Shown: positions 1-9,998, counted from the first letter of the stretch. The stretch is DNA of 64,000 nucleotides from Microbacterium nymphoidis (GCF_021044885.1 NZ_JAJNOD010000001.1:558001-622000), one strand, 5' to 3'. Made by a program: numbers and translations. The notes: generated from the letters alone by a model not told the origin.

Positions 1-433
1 CGCGATTGAGCGTGCGGGTCACGCCTGAGTGACTCGCCGCGGCGCTGGCGTTGCTCGTCAGTGCCGCGGCGAGTTCTCAGACCCCGGGAGCATCTGGCGG
101 CGTGCGCCAGGCCCGCCGGGGTGGCCCGGCGTGATCCGCTGCTGCGATCTGCCGCCGATGTGCCGTCCGGTTTGCCGGTCTGCTGCCGCGATCTGCCGCC
201 GGTGTGCCGTCCGGTTTGCCGGTCTGCTGCCGCGATCTGCCGCCGGTGTGCCGTCCGGTTTGCCGGTCTGCTGCCGCGATCTGCCGCGCCGTCCGCTGAC
301 GCGATCCGCCGCGCCGTCCGCTTCCGCGATCTGCCGCGCTGTTCGCTCTCGCCATCTGCCGCCAGGTCCGCTGCCGCCTGGTCCGTTGTCGCGCGCCTCA
401 CCGCGGCGGGTGCCGAACGCGCGGGAGCCACCG
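1..433. other. Non-coding stretch, no supported gene
   Basis: I see no credible gene here. Open frames exist on both strands, but they are a by-product of the high GC content. The central part is a tandem repeat whose unit length is not a multiple of three, so no frame is kept across copies. No ribosome binding site, leaderless promoter or conserved motif supports a start. A gene ending to the left of base 1 cannot be excluded. Confidence 0.6.
146..377. repeat. Two-level tandem repeat, 3 x 44 bp then 4 x 25 bp
   Basis: Three nearly identical 44-bp units begin at 146, 190 and 234, each starting GATCTGCCGCCG and ending CTGCTGCCGC. Four shorter 25-bp units follow at 278, 303, 328 and 353, starting GATCTGCCGC or a close variant. 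The short unit looks like the long unit with about 19 bp removed. The only difference I see among the long copies is near the start of the unit (CGATG against CGGTG). A degenerate half-unit may continue to about 392. Neither unit length is divisible by three. Confidence 0.85.
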
Positions 434-658
434 TCACGGGCAATGCATGAGGGGCTTCGGGCCGGAGCGGTCGAACGTGTGCTCGGACATAGGGTGTCCG
501 CACAGCGGGCACGGGGCGCTCTGACGCGGTGCCGGGGGTTCACTCTCGTAGGGTCCGACCGTTGCCGGCCCGGCGAAGCGGATCAGCGAGGAATTGAACC
601 AGGCGTAAAGACCCCCGGCCTCGCGGATACGGTCGCGCAGACGCTGCTTGTCGCTCAT
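434..658 (-). CDS. Small conserved protein with a zinc-ribbon-like C-terminus
   Basis: This 74-residue protein is basic at the N-terminus (MSDKQRLRDRIREAGG). Its C-terminal third carries CPLCGHPMSEH (Cys50, Cys53, His55, His60) followed by His72 and Cys73, a set of residues able to bind zinc. I do not recognise a characterised family. The ATG lies 6 nt after a TACACT box (minus strand, 665-670) with no Shine-Dalgarno sequence, so the message is probably leaderless. It is divergent from the OhrR-type gene at 700, and the palindrome between them overlaps this gene's -10 box, so OhrR-type control is plausible. Function unknown. Confidence 0.75.
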   Translation of the reverse strand: MSDKQRLRDRIREAGGLYAWFNSSLIRFAGPATVGPYESEPPAPRQSAPCPLCGHPMSEHTFDRSGPKPLMHCP

Positions 659-662
659 ATTC

Positions 663-693
663 TTAGTGTACTAACTATTTGTCCACCTAAGAT
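663..693. promoter_or_regulatory. Divergent promoter pair with candidate OhrR operator
   Basis: TTAGTGTACTAA (663-674) is a near-perfect palindrome, and TAGT...ACTA (664-677) gives a second, overlapping dyad. TACACT on the minus strand (665-670) is 6 nt from the ATG at 658. TAAGAT on the plus strand (688-693) is 6 nt from the ATG at 700. The palindrome therefore covers the -10 box of the minus gene and the -35 region of the plus gene, where a peroxide-sensing repressor would block both. Confidence 0.6.
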
Positions 694-699
694 CGAACC

Positions 700-1140
700 A
701 TGGCTGAAAAGGACGAGTATCTGAAACTCGATGCGCAGCTCTGCTTCGCGCTCGTGACCGCCGCGCGAAACGTGGTCGCGATCTACCGGCCGATCCTGGA
801 GCCGCTGGGGCTCACGCACCCCCAGTACCTGGTGATGCTCTCGCTGTGGGAGCAGTCTCCGCGCACGCTGGGGGAGCTGGCCGATTCGCTTGCTCTCGAA
901 TCTGCCACCGTGTCGCCGTTGGTCAAGCGCCTCGAGGCGCAGGGACTCGTGCTCCGTCAGCGCAGCGCTGCGGACGAACGGCGCCTGGAGATCGTCGTCA
1001 CCGAGGAGGGGCGAGCATTGCGGGAGCGGGCACTGGATGTTCCGCCCGCCGTCATGAACGCCGTCCACATGGACGTGGACCAGGTCAGGGAGCTGCGTGA
1101 AGCTCTGCGTCCTTTCGCGGGCGGTCACGACAGGCCCTGA
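700..1140 (+). CDS. ohrR: OhrR-type MarR family peroxide-sensing regulator
   Basis: This 146-residue MarR protein has the OhrR signature. LDAQLCFALV near the N-terminus carries the Cys at position 15 that family members use to sense organic hydroperoxides. HPQYLVMLSLWE follows, then the winged helix (LGELADSLALES, SPLVKRLEAQGLV) and the DERR wing. In characterised members, oxidation of this Cys releases DNA and induces the peroxidase gene ohr. No ohr gene is adjacent; the divergent neighbour is the small zinc-ribbon-like gene. The ATG is 6 nt after TAAGAT with no Shine-Dalgarno, so it is likely leaderless. The family call is firm; the target genes are inferred. Confidence 0.88.
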   Translation: MAEKDEYLKLDAQLCFALVTAARNVVAIYRPILEPLGLTHPQYLVMLSLWEQSPRTLGELADSLALESATVSPLVKRLEAQGLVLRQRSAADERRLEIVVTEEGRALRERALDVPPAVMNAVHMDVDQVRELREALRPFAGGHDRP

Positions 1141-1183
1141 GCCGCACCCTTCGTGTCCTCCATCCCCGCGCGGGCCGCTGACG

Positions 1184-1189
1184 TAGGGT
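1184..1189 (+). promoter_or_regulatory. -10 box TAGGGT, leaderless start at 1196
   Basis: TAGGGT ends 6 nt before the ATG at 1196 and no Shine-Dalgarno sequence lies between. This sets transcription start at or next to the start codon of the first gene of the MoxR operon. Confidence 0.55.
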
Positions 1190-1195
1190 GGGCGC

Positions 1196-1918
1196 ATGCG
1201 CAGCCGCCCGGAGACGACCGAGCTCCCGCGGAGGGCGTTGCCTGCTCCCGCAGCCGTCGCGCTGGTGACGGTCCTCATCGCGATCGTCGCGCTCGTCAGC
1301 ACTCTGCAAGGAGTTCCACGGGTGGATCCCCCCGATTTCGCGGCCGTGTCGCCACCCCCGCTCACGGCCGCTCCGGCGCCCTCGACCTCCCCGGGAGCAC
1401 TGCCGACAGCACCACCGGTCGACCCCGGCGTATCCGCAGCGATCCAGCTCGTGCTGGCGCTCCTGCTCGCCGCCGTGATCGCGGTGATCGGATTCTGGCT
1501 CATCCGCCGGCTGGTCCAGTGGGTTCGGGGGCGCCGTGTCTACGCGCGCACCGGCGTCGCGGTGGCCTCCAGCAGTGGTGGCATGCCCGAGCCCACCGCC
1601 GACGTGCAGGCGCTCCGCCGCGGGATTGCCGCTGCCCTGGTGCGAATGGATGCCGATCGTCACCCCTCGGACGCGATCGTCGCGGCGTGGGTCGGCCTGG
1701 AGGAATCGGCGGCCGATGCGGGGCTGCTGCGCAGTCCGACCGAGACGGCGGGAGAGTTCGTGACGCGGATCCTCGCGCGTGATGCTGCCGCCGCTGCCGA
1801 CGTGGACACGCTGTTGCACCTGTACGAGGACGTGCGCTTCGGGGAGCGGAGCATCGGCGATGCAGACCTGCGCGTCGCCCGGGCCGCGCTCGGGCGCATC
1901 GCGGCGGTCTGGTCGTGA
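1196..1918 (+). CDS. DUF4129 domain membrane protein
   Basis: First gene of a five-gene operon (1196-5178). The 240-residue protein has a transmembrane segment near residues 18-38, a Pro/Ala/Ser-rich linker, and a second transmembrane segment near residues 79-103 that ends in a basic stretch. The cytoplasmic C-terminal part (about 130-235) resembles DUF4129, including GLEESAADAGL and ETAGEFVTRIL. DUF4129 proteins commonly accompany MoxR and DUF58 proteins in actinobacteria, but their biochemical role is not established. It overlaps the next gene by 4 nt (GTGA). Confidence 0.8.
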   Translation: MRSRPETTELPRRALPAPAAVALVTVLIAIVALVSTLQGVPRVDPPDFAAVSPPPLTAAPAPSTSPGALPTAPPVDPGVSAAIQLVLALLLAAVIAVIGFWLIRRLVQWVRGRRVYARTGVAVASSSGGMPEPTADVQALRRGIAAALVRMDADRHPSDAIVAAWVGLEESAADAGLLRSPTETAGEFVTRILARDAAAAADVDTLLHLYEDVRFGERSIGDADLRVARAALGRIAAVWS

Positions 1919-2394
1919 TCCGTCCGTCTGCCGGGGCCTTCGCCGGCGCTCTTCTCGTGGGAGGGGCGGTGTTCGCGGGTTGCGCGTTCTTCGGCGTCGA
2001 GCTGATGTTCGCACTCGCGTGGGGCGCCGCGGTGAGCGTCGTGGTCGGGGCCCTGCGCATGTTCCAGCCCGGCGACCTCCCCGCCTGGCCGCCGCAGCCT
2101 CCCGAGGACGATCGTGTCGGTGTTTCCGATGTGGCCCGGCTGGCGTGGACGATCAGCCCTGCGTCGGGAGCCCCGGGCCGCAGTGCGGTACTCCGGGTCA
2201 CCGACGTCCTGCGTCGTCGGTTGCGCGTTCACGGACTCGAACTCGACGATCCACACGATGCCGCACCCATCGACGCGCTGCTGGGGGCGGGCGTGCGCGC
2301 GGGCCTTCTTTCCCCGCACCCGAGCGTGGCTGCGCTCGAGGCTGCCGTCAGCGCGGCTGAGAAGCTCGCTCCCGAGATACAGGAGAACATATGA
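1915..2394 (+). CDS. Small membrane protein of the MoxR/DUF58 operon
   Basis: A 159-residue protein with two closely spaced hydrophobic segments in the first 45 residues (GAFAGALLVGGAVFAGCAFF and the stretch after it), then a soluble tail with no motif I recognise. The GTG start overlaps the upstream stop, and its own stop overlaps the moxR start, so translation is probably coupled. Its fixed place between DUF4129 and MoxR suggests a structural part of the same envelope-associated machinery. No named function can be given. Confidence 0.75.
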   Translation: MIRPSAGAFAGALLVGGAVFAGCAFFGVELMFALAWGAAVSVVVGALRMFQPGDLPAWPPQPPEDDRVGVSDVARLAWTISPASGAPGRSAVLRVTDVLRRRLRVHGLELDDPHDAAPIDALLGAGVRAGLLSPHPSVAALEAAVSAAEKLAPEIQENI

Positions 2395-3374
2395 CATCAG
2401 AGACCGCGCCACGCGCCGTGGCCGACGTGGCGGATGCCGGGGCCCGGATCCTGGACCAGGTGCGCCAGGTCGTCGTCGGGATGGAGGAGAGTCTGGAGCT
2501 CGCGCTCGGCGCGGTCCTCGCCGGAGGGCATGTCCTCTTCGAAGACGTGCCGGGACTGGGCAAAACCGTCGCCGCGCGATCCCTGGCCGCAGCGCTGGGC
2601 CTGGACTTCCGGCGGCTGCAATGCACGCCCGACATGCTGCCTGGAGACGTGACCGGATCGTTCGTCTATGCCCCCGACTCGGGCGAGTTCCGCTTCCGCC
2701 CCGGCCCGATCTTCACCGGGCTGCTGCTCGCGGACGAGATCAATCGCACCACACCGAAGACGCAGTCGGCGATGTTGGAGGCGATGGCGGAACGACAGGT
2801 CACCGTGGAAGGTACGCGGTACCCGCTGACGGAGCCGTTCCATGTTTTCGCGACGTCCAATCCCATCGAGTTCGAGGGCACATACGCGCTTCCGGAGGCA
2901 CAGCTCGACCGCTTCATGGTGCGCCTCGGCGCCGGTTATCCCAGCCCGGAGGGGGAGACGGAGATTCTCCTGCGCCGCGTACGGCGCGCTCGGGAGGACA
3001 CCTCCGTCGCAGCTGTGACGACGGCGCAGGAGCTGCTGTCGCTGCAGCAGGTGGTCGAGGCCATCCACATCGACGAGGACGTCGCGCGCTATTGCGTCGA
3101 CATCGCGCGCGCCACCCGGTCGGCGCAGCATGTGGCGGTGGGGGCCTCCCCGCGCGGTTCGCAGGCTCTCCTGCTGCTGGCACGTGCACTGGCCGCCCTG
3201 GCGGGCCGGGAGTACGTGCGTCCGGACGATGTGAAGCGTGTCGCGGTTCCGGTCCTGGCGCATCGTCTGACGCTCTCCCCGCAGGCGTGGGCGCAGGGCG
3301 TGTCCCCGGAGCGGATCGTGCAGTCGGTGATCGGTCAGGTCCCGGTCCCGCCCACCGTGGGCGCCGCCCGATGA
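2391..3374 (+). CDS. MoxR family AAA+ ATPase
   Basis: This 327-residue protein has the MoxR AAA+ layout: Walker A (PGLGKT, about residues 54-60), Walker B and the adjacent MoxR motif (LLLADEINRTTPKTQ, about 115-130), the sensor-1 region (FATSNPIEFEGTY), and a C-terminal lid domain. MoxR ATPases act as chaperones or metal-insertion factors, usually with VWA or DUF58 partners. Here the DUF58 gene follows directly with a 4-nt overlap. The substrate is not known. Family assignment is firm. Confidence 0.9.
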   Translation: MTSETAPRAVADVADAGARILDQVRQVVVGMEESLELALGAVLAGGHVLFEDVPGLGKTVAARSLAAALGLDFRRLQCTPDMLPGDVTGSFVYAPDSGEFRFRPGPIFTGLLLADEINRTTPKTQSAMLEAMAERQVTVEGTRYPLTEPFHVFATSNPIEFEGTYALPEAQLDRFMVRLGAGYPSPEGETEILLRRVRRAREDTSVAAVTTAQELLSLQQVVEAIHIDEDVARYCVDIARATRSAQHVAVGASPRGSQALLLLARALAALAGREYVRPDDVKRVAVPVLAHRLTLSPQAWAQGVSPERIVQSVIGQVPVPPTVGAAR

Positions 3375-4645
3375 AGCAGGACCGCTCGCAGCCGGGGTGG
3401 CACCACGGAGCCGCACTCGGGATCGCGGCAGCCGGAGCGGTCGTGCTGGTGACGGCTGGCGCCGTGCTGGCCCGGCCCGACACGGTCATGTTCGGCCTGC
3501 CTTTCGCCGTATGGCTCGTGCTGGCGCTGCGCCAGCGGGAGAGACCGAGCACCATGCAGATCGAGGCGTCACAGGACGCGGAGAAGCCCGCTGACGAGCC
3601 CCACTCGCGCGTGCGCGTGCACGCCGACGTCGAGCTCGTGGATCTGTGGGTGCTGCAGGGGCGCCGTCACCGGCGTGAGGTGATCGTGACGCCCGCGCAG
3701 GTGCTCCGCGCATCGAGCACCCTGTTGCACTCGGGTCCGGCGCGACTGCTCGATGTGCGCGCGCGGGCGCTCGGCGCTGACGGGGCCCTGATATCCGACG
3801 CCGTGGCGGCACCGGCGCTGGAGTGGAACGCGCCGCCGCGCCTGCGCCCCATCGGAGAGCTGGCGCTCGGCTCGCGCCTCGGTGGGCTGCATGGCGCCCA
3901 CGCCGGGCGCCGTCCCGGAGCGGGTGGCGACTTCCGCGATATCCATCCCTTTGCCCCCGGTGATGAGGTGCGTCGTGTGGACTGGCGGGCGACAGCGCGT
4001 CTCGGACGTCGCCCGGGTGAGCTGTACGTGCGGCGTACCCAGGCGATGAGTGAGGCGACGATCCTCGTCGTGCTCGACATCGCCGACGACCTCGGGCAGG
4101 TGGTTGCGACGTGGGGGAGCGGCGACGAGGAGCAGAGCGGACCCACCTCACTCGATCTCGGTCGCGAGGCAGCCCGCGCGCTCACGGAGTCCGCACTCGA
4201 CCGCGGCGACCGTGTCCAGTACCAGGAGCTCGCGACCGCCGGCCGGATCGTCCGCACCGGCTCTGGCGCGCGCCAGCGTGCGCGGGTGCTCACCGCGATC
4301 AGCGCGGCGCGACAGCGTCCCATCGGCGAGCGGTACCGCCGTTCGCCCCTCACTCCACCCGGCGCCACGGTGTACGTGCTGTCGACGTTCTTCGATGGTT
4401 CGGCTGCGGCTCTTGCCGCACAATGGCGGGCCGGGGGTCATCGCGTCATCGCGGTGGACATCCTCCCCGAGCCTGATCTGTCCCGCCTCTCGGCGTCCCA
4501 GCAGCTCGCGGCGCGCACGTTGTTCCTGGAACGAGCGAACACGTTCGCGGACTTCACGCGCGCTGGGATCACCGTGCTCACCTGGTCGGGGGAGGGCTTC
4601 GCCGCCGACCTCGCGGCAGCGCGACGCGACCGGGTGACGATATGA
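3371..4645 (+). CDS. DUF58 domain membrane protein, MoxR partner
   Basis: A 424-residue protein that starts at the ATG overlapping the moxR stop. Two hydrophobic segments (about residues 15-35 and 40-55) anchor it. The DUF58 core is marked by GDFRDIHPFAPGDEVRRVDW around residues 195-215, followed by a von Willebrand A-like region with VVLDIADD in place of a classic MIDAS. DUF58 proteins are the usual partners of MoxR ATPases. An open frame continues far upstream, but it lies inside moxR and lacks a start signal, so I chose the internal ATG. Confidence 0.85.
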   Translation: MKQDRSQPGWHHGAALGIAAAGAVVLVTAGAVLARPDTVMFGLPFAVWLVLALRQRERPSTMQIEASQDAEKPADEPHSRVRVHADVELVDLWVLQGRRHRREVIVTPAQVLRASSTLLHSGPARLLDVRARALGADGALISDAVAAPALEWNAPPRLRPIGELALGSRLGGLHGAHAGRRPGAGGDFRDIHPFAPGDEVRRVDWRATARLGRRPGELYVRRTQAMSEATILVVLDIADDLGQVVATWGSGDEEQSGPTSLDLGREAARALTESALDRGDRVQYQELATAGRIVRTGSGARQRARVLTAISAARQRPIGERYRRSPLTPPGATVYVLSTFFDGSAAALAAQWRAGGHRVIAVDILPEPDLSRLSASQQLAARTLFLERANTFADFTRAGITVLTWSGEGFAADLAAARRDRVTI

Positions 4646-5178
4646 GACCGCGGCTGCATCGGCTTCAGGCGGGCCCGGCGCTGCCGGTCGTGGTCCTGCG
4701 CCTGGGGTTGATGCTCGTGCTCTGGGCCGCTGCCTGGTGGATGCCCGCTGGTCCTGTTCTCGGCTGGCTGGCCGTCGTGACGGCGGCTGCGGGAGCCGTG
4801 CTCCCACGCTCTCTCGGGACCTGGATCGCGCTGGGCGCTCTCATCGCAGGCAGTCTGCTCGCGCCGGCAGACCCGGCGCGCACGGCGGTGATCATCCTGC
4901 TGATCTCGATCTCGCACGCGTTCGGCTCCCTGCTACTCGCCGTGCCCGGGCGTGCATGGATCACGCTGCGCGCGCTGATGCCCACCACTCGGCGCGTGCT
5001 GCTGATTCAGGTGCTGGCGCAGCCGGTGGCCCTGCTCATCGGCATCGTTCCGGTTGTCCGTACGACAGGCGCCGTACCACTTGCGGCGGTGGTCGCGGTG
5101 GCCGGGTGTGCGGCGCTCGCCGCCCTGCTGCACCGGCTGCTCCGGCCGTCCGGATCCAATGTCCGAGGCCCCGCCTAG
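4642..5178 (+). CDS. Multi-span membrane protein closing the MoxR operon
   Basis: A 178-residue hydrophobic protein with about four to five predicted membrane spans and no catalytic motif I can recognise. The ATG overlaps the DUF58 stop (ATGA), which makes it the last gene of the operon. The next gene, uvrA, has its own promoter 9 nt upstream of its start. Role unknown; context suggests a membrane partner of the MoxR/DUF58 system. Confidence 0.7.
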   Translation: MRPRLHRLQAGPALPVVVLRLGLMLVLWAAAWWMPAGPVLGWLAVVTAAAGAVLPRSLGTWIALGALIAGSLLAPADPARTAVIILLISISHAFGSLLLAVPGRAWITLRALMPTTRRVLLIQVLAQPVALLIGIVPVVRTTGAVPLAAVVAVAGCAALAALLHRLLRPSGSNVRGPA

Positions 5179-5181
5179 ACT
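5176..5181 (+). promoter_or_regulatory. -10 box TAGACT, leaderless uvrA start
   Basis: TAGACT overlaps the stop codon of the preceding gene and ends 6 nt before the uvrA GTG at 5188. There is no Shine-Dalgarno sequence, so uvrA mRNA probably begins at its start codon. I see no clear SOS box beside it. Confidence 0.6.
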
Positions 5182-5187
5182 TGTTCG

Positions 5188-8073
5188 GTGCCTATCGTTC
5201 CTGTCTCCGCTCCGGGAAAACTCACCGTTCGCGGTGCTCGTGTCCACAATCTCCGCAACGTCGATCTTGATATTCCCCGCGACTCGCTGGTCGTTTTCAC
5301 CGGGCTTTCGGGCTCCGGTAAGTCGAGCCTCGCGTTCGACACGATCTTCGCCGAGGGTCAGCGCCGCTACGTCGAATCACTGAGCGCGTACGCGCGCCAG
5401 TTCCTGGGTCAGGTGGACCGCCCCGACGTCGACTTCATCGAGGGGCTGAGCCCCGCCGTCTCCATCGATCAGAAGTCCACGAACCGGAACCCGCGCTCGA
5501 CCGTGGGCACCATCACGGAGATCTATGACTACATGCGCCTGCTGTGGGCGCGTGTCGGCGTACCGCACTGTCCCGAGTGTGGCGCGGTCATCGAACGACA
5601 GACCGTTCAGCAGATCGCCGACCGTCTGATGGAACTTCCCGAGCGAACCCGATTCCAGGTGGTGGCGCCGGTCGTGAGCCAGAAGAAGGGCGAGTTCGTT
5701 GACCTGTTCCGCGAGCTCGGAGCGAAGGGCTTCTCTCGTGCGATCGTCGACGGCGAGATGATCCAGCTCGCCGAGCCGCCCACGCTGAAGAAGTCCTACA
5801 AGCACGACATCGCCGTCGTGGTGGACCGCCTGGTGGCGGGCCCCGACATTCTCGGCCGGGTGACCGACTCCGTGGAGACGGCGCTTGGACTCACCGACGG
5901 CATCGTGGCGATCAATTTCGTCGACGAGGAAGGCGACGCCGCCTGGACCTCCTTCTCCGAGAAGCTGGCGTGCCCGAACGGTCATGCGGTTCAGCTCACG
6001 GAGATCGAGCCGCGCACGTTCTCCTTCAACGCACCTTTCGGCGCCTGCCCCGCATGCTCGGGCCTGGGCACCCGCATGTCCGTGGACACCGACCTCATGC
6101 TCGGCGACGAGGACCTGTCGATCCGCGAGGGCGTCATCATCCCGTGGACGACGCAGGGCAAGGGTCTCTACCAGTACTACGAGCGCCTGCTCGAGGGGTT
6201 GTCATCCGACCTGGGCTTCTCGCTGGACACGCCGTGGAAGGACCTCGATGAGAGCGTCCAGGAAGCGGTGCTGCGTGGCGACAACTACAAGGTCACGGTG
6301 CGCTGGAAGAACCGCTACGGCCGTGAGATGAAGTACTCGTCCGGCTTCGAGGGTGTCGTGCCCTATATCGAGCGGCAGTTCGCCACGGCCGATTCCGACA
6401 GCGCCCGCCAGCGGTGGCAGGAGTACCTCCGAGAGGTGCCCTGCCCGGTCTGCAATGGTGCGCGTCTCAAGCCCGAGGTGCTCTCGGTGCTGGTGGCGGG
6501 CCGTTCCATCGCCGACATCACCTGGCTGAGCCTCGCCGACGCCTACGAGTACTTTCAGACCGTGCAGCTCACCGAGCGTGAGGCGAAGATCGCCGCACAG
6601 GTGCTGCGGGAGATCCGTCTGCGTCTGGAGTTCCTGATCCAGGTGGGCCTGAACTACCTCAATCTGGCGCGCTCGGCCGGCTCCCTGTCCGGTGGTGAAG
6701 CACAGCGCATCCGTCTGGCCACGCAGATCGGCTCCGGTCTCACCGGGGTGCTCTACGTGCTCGATGAGCCCTCCATCGGACTGCATCAGCGCGATAACCG
6801 CCGCCTCATCGAGACGCTCGCCAAGCTGCGTGATCTCGGCAACACTCTCATCGTGGTGGAGCACGACGAGGAGACCATTGAGGCGTCGGACTGGATCGTC
6901 GACATCGGTCCGGGTGCCGGCGTGAACGGCGGGGCTGTGGTGCACTCCGGCCCCTACGCCGAACTCCTCGCCGAGAAGGAGTCGATGACCGGCGACTACC
7001 TGTCTGGCCGGCGCAGCATCGAGACGCCGAAGAAGCGGCGCAAGCTCGACAGGAAGCGACAGATCAGCGTGGTCGGCGCGCGTGAGAACAACCTGAAGAA
7101 CGTCACGGCCACGTTCCCGCTCGGCGTCCTCACCGCGGTCACCGGCGTGAGTGGGTCGGGCAAGTCGTCGCTCGTGAACGACATCCTCTATCGGGTACTG
7201 GCCTCGCGGCTGAATGGAGCCCGCACGGTGCCGGGCAAGCACACGCGCGTGACGGGACTCGACAACCTCGACAAGGTGGTGCACGTCGATCAGGCGCCGA
7301 TCGGTCGCACTCCGCGCTCCAACCCGGCGACGTACACGGGTGTGTTCGACCGCATCCGCACGCTGTTCGCGGAGACCACCGAGGCGAAGGTGCGCGGCTA
7401 CCAGCCGGGCCGGTTCTCCTTCAACGTCAAGGGCGGCCGCTGCGAGGCATGCTCCGGCGACGGCACGATCAAGATCGAGATGAACTTCCTCCCCGACGTG
7501 TACGTCGCGTGTGAGGTGTGCGGCGGCAAGCGCTACAACCGCGACACCCTGGCCGTGCACTACAAGGGCAAGAACATCGCCGAGGTGCTGGAGATGCCCA
7601 TTGCCGAAGCCGCCGAGTTCTTCGAGCCCATCCAGGCGATCCACCGCTACCTGCAGACGCTGGTCGATGTGGGGCTCGGGTACGTGCGCCTCGGACAGTC
7701 CGCCACGACGCTCTCGGGTGGTGAAGCGCAGCGCGTGAAGCTGGCCACCGAGCTCCAGCGTCGCAGCAACGGACGCAGCATCTACGTCCTGGACGAGCCG
7801 ACGACGGGTCTGCACTTCGAAGACGTCCGCAAGCTCCTGGAGGTGCTCAACGGCCTCGTGGACAAGGGGAACACCGTCATCGTCATCGAGCACAACCTCG
7901 ACGTCATCAAGTCGGCGGACTGGATCATCGATCTCGGCCCCGAGGGCGGCTCGGGCGGTGGCGAGATCATCGCCACCGGAACGCCTGAGCAGGTCGCGAA
8001 GGCGGAGGGCAGCCACACCGGCGCGTTCCTTGCCGAGGTCCTCAAGCGCGACGGCGAGCGCGCGGGGCGCTGA
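5188..8073 (+). CDS. uvrA: Excinuclease ABC subunit A
   Basis: The damage-recognition ATPase of nucleotide excision repair, 961 residues, the usual length. Two ABC ATPase halves are visible: Walker [10 protein letters not shown] near residue 39 and GVSGSGKSS near residue 653, with signature motifs [13 protein letters not shown] and [13 protein letters not shown]. Zinc-finger cysteines are present as CPECG (about 129) and [14 protein letters not shown] (about 752-778). The GTG start is set by a -10 box 6 nt upstream. It overlaps uvrC by one base (TGATG), so the two excision subunits are coupled. No uvrB is in the window. Confidence 0.97.
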   Translation: MPIVPVSAPGKLTVRGARVHNLRNVDLDIPRDSLVVFTGLSGSGKSSLAFDTIFAEGQRRYVESLSAYARQFLGQVDRPDVDFIEGLSPAVSIDQKSTNRNPRSTVGTITEIYDYMRLLWARVGVPHCPECGAVIERQTVQQIADRLMELPERTRFQVVAPVVSQKKGEFVDLFRELGAKGFSRAIVDGEMIQLAEPPTLKKSYKHDIAVVVDRLVAGPDILGRVTDSVETALGLTDGIVAINFVDEEGDAAWTSFSEKLACPNGHAVQLTEIEPRTFSFNAPFGACPACSGLGTRMSVDTDLMLGDEDLSIREGVIIPWTTQGKGLYQYYERLLEGLSSDLGFSLDTPWKDLDESVQEAVLRGDNYKVTVRWKNRYGREMKYSSGFEGVVPYIERQFATADSDSARQRWQEYLREVPCPVCNGARLKPEVLSVLVAGRSIADITWLSLADAYEYFQTVQLTEREAKIAAQVLREIRLRLEFLIQVGLNYLNLARSAGSLSGGEAQRIRLATQIGSGLTGVLYVLDEPSIGLHQRDNRRLIETLAKLRDLGNTLIVVEHDEETIEASDWIVDIGPGAGVNGGAVVHSGPYAELLAEKESMTGDYLSGRRSIETPKKRRKLDRKRQISVVGARENNLKNVTATFPLGVLTAVTGVSGSGKSSLVNDILYRVLASRLNGARTVPGKHTRVTGLDNLDKVVHVDQAPIGRTPRSNPATYTGVFDRIRTLFAETTEAKVRGYQPGRFSFNVKGGRCEACSGDGTIKIEMNFLPDVYVACEVCGGKRYNRDTLAVHYKGKNIAEVLEMPIAEAAEFFEPIQAIHRYLQTLVDVGLGYVRLGQSATTLSGGEAQRVKLATELQRRSNGRSIYVLDEPTTGLHFEDVRKLLEVLNGLVDKGNTVIVIEHNLDVIKSADWIIDLGPEGGSGGGEIIATGTPEQVAKAEGSHTGAFLAEVLKRDGERAGR

Positions 8074-9998
8074 TGGCCGACGAACTGCCGTACCGCCCGA
8101 AGGCGGGGGAGATCCCGACCAATCCCGGGGTCTACCGCTTCCGGGATGCTTCTGGGCGGGTCCTTTACGTGGGCAAGGCCAAGAGCTTGCGCCAGCGGCT
8201 GTCGAACTATTTCGCGCCGCTGCGCACCCTGCACGAGCGCACTCGCCGCATGGTCACCACCGCATCCAGCGTGGAATGGACGGTGGTCGACTCCGACGTC
8301 GAGGCGCTCCAGCTGGAGTACATGTGGATCAAGGAGTTCGATCCGCCCTTCAACGTCCGCTACAAGGACGACAAGTCGTACCCGTTCTTGGCGATCACCC
8401 TGGCGGACGAGGCGCCACGGGTGATCGTCACGCGCAACCACCGCATTCCCGGTGCTCGCTATTTCGGCCCCTACCCGAAGGTGTGGGCCGTGCACGACAC
8501 GATCGACCAGATGATCCGGATCTTCCCGATCCGCACCTGCAGCGACGCGAGCTACCGCAAGGCCATGCAGACGGGGCGGCCCTGCTTCCCGGGGCAGATC
8601 GGCAAGTGCGGCGGACCCTGCTCGATGAAGGTGACCATCGAGGAGCACCGGGCGGTCGTGGACGAGTTCATCGCGTTCATGAACGGCGGCGACCAGCGGG
8701 TGCGTCGGGATCTGACCGAGAAGATGGCAGCGGCCGCCCTCGCGATGGACTACGAATCGGCCGCCGTGTTTCGCGACCGCATCGCGTCCGTGGACGCGGT
8801 TCTGAGCCGTAGCGCCCTGGTGCTGGCCGAGAACGAGGACGCGGATCTGTTCGGCATCGCGGAGGACGAGCTGTCGGCCGCAGTGCAGCATTTCATCGTG
8901 CGGGGTGGCCGTGTACGCGGTGTGCGTGCCACGACCATCGAGAAGGAGATCGACATCTCCGGGGCAGAGCTGGTCGATCAGCTTCTGCAACGCGTCTACG
9001 GAGACGTCGCCGCCGCCGACATCCCCCGCAAAGTCCTGGTGCCCGAGCTCCCCGAGGATGCCGAGCAGCTGGAGCAGTGGCTCGAGGAGCGGCGCGGCAA
9101 GCGCGTGTCCGTGAAGGTCGCCCAGCGCGGCCGCATGGCCGACCTACTGCGTACGGCGACGACGAACGCGCAGCAGGCGCTCATCCTCCACAAGACGCGA
9201 CGCACGAGCGACTACGTCGCGCGCACCCAAGCACTCACGGACCTGCAGGAGGCGCTCGGTATGGCCGAGGCGCCGTTGCGGATCGAGTGCTTCGACATCT
9301 CTCACCTCTCCGGCACCAACGTGGTGGCGTCGATGGTGGTGTTCGAGGACGGGCTGCCCCGCAAAGACCAGTACCGGACGTTCTCGATCACCGAGACCAC
9401 CGACGACACGGACTCGATGTACCAGACGCTCATGCGTCGTCTCGCTCGGCTGGATGAGCCGGTCGAGCCCGAACCCGCGGGCGAGGACGGAGAGGAGGCC
9501 CCGCGCAAACGCCGTCGGTTCTCCTATCCGCCCCAGCTGCTGATCGTGGACGGCGGTCAGCCCCAGGTGGCCGCTGCCGCGCGCGCCCTCCGCGATTCCG
9601 GGCGCACGGACATCGCGCTGTGCGGCATTGCGAAGCGGCTGGAGGAGATCTGGCTGCCCGATGACGACTTTCCCGTGATCCTCCCGCGTACCAGTGAGGC
9701 GCTGTATCTCGTTCAGCGGCTACGTGACGAGGCGCACCGGTTCGCCATCACCCACCAGCGCCGCAAGCGTAAGCGCGGCATCGCAACGGTACTGAGCGAG
9801 ATCCCCGGACTGGGAGAGGCGCGGATCAAGCTCCTGCTCAAGCACTTCGGCTCGGTGTCACGGTTGCGCTCGGCCACGCCGGACGAGATCGCCGAGGTGA
9901 ACGGCATCGGTCCCGTGCTGGCTCGCACCATCCACTCGCATCTCACCCTCGATGCGCCGCCTGCCACGACCGCTGAGGAGCCGGCCGCGGATCGGTAG
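8073..9998 (+). CDS. uvrC: Excinuclease ABC subunit C
   Basis: The nuclease subunit that cuts on both sides of a lesion once UvrA and UvrB have located it. The 641 residues show the GIY-YIG nuclease domain at the N-terminus ([20 protein letters not shown]), a UVR domain ([14 protein letters not shown], about 225-240) that contacts UvrB, the RNase H-like second nuclease domain ([20 protein letters not shown], about 407), and C-terminal helix-hairpin-helix motifs ([27 protein letters not shown]). The start overlaps the uvrA stop. Confidence 0.97.
   Translation: MADELPYRPKAGEIPTNPGVYRFRDASGRVLYVGKAKSLRQRLSNYFAPLRTLHERTRRMVTTASSVEWTVVDSDVEALQLEYMWIKEFDPPFNVRYKDDKSYPFLAITLADEAPRVIVTRNHRIPGARYFGPYPKVWAVHDTIDQMIRIFPIRTCSDASYRKAMQTGRPCFPGQIGKCGGPCSMKVTIEEHRAVVDEFIAFMNGGDQRVRRDLTEKMAAAALAMDYESAAVFRDRIASVDAVLSRSALVLAENEDADLFGIAEDELSAAVQHFIVRGGRVRGVRATTIEKEIDISGAELVDQLLQRVYGDVAAADIPRKVLVPELPEDAEQLEQWLEERRGKRVSVKVAQRGRMADLLRTATTNAQQALILHKTRRTSDYVARTQALTDLQEALGMAEAPLRIECFDISHLSGTNVVASMVVFEDGLPRKDQYRTFSITETTDDTDSMYQTLMRRLARLDEPVEPEPAGEDGEEAPRKRRRFSYPPQLLIVDGGQPQVAAAARALRDSGRTDIALCGIAKRLEEIWLPDDDFPVILPRTSEALYLVQRLRDEAHRFAITHQRRKRKRGIATVLSEIPGLGEARIKLLLKHFGSVSRLRSATPDEIAEVNGIGPVLARTIHSHLTLDAPPATTAEEPAADR

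Noticed and set aside
146..377. CRISPR array
   Set aside because: The repeats are direct and contiguous with no unique spacers, and no cas gene is present.
29..724. Open frame running through the tandem repeats into the regulator gene
   Set aside because: It changes frame relative to the 44-bp repeat in every copy, has no start signal, and overlaps two better-supported genes.
2114..3370. N-terminal extension of the DUF58 protein by more than 400 residues
   Set aside because: This stretch is an alternative frame of moxR and has no start signal. The ATG at 3371 overlaps the moxR stop in the 4-nt pattern used throughout the operon.
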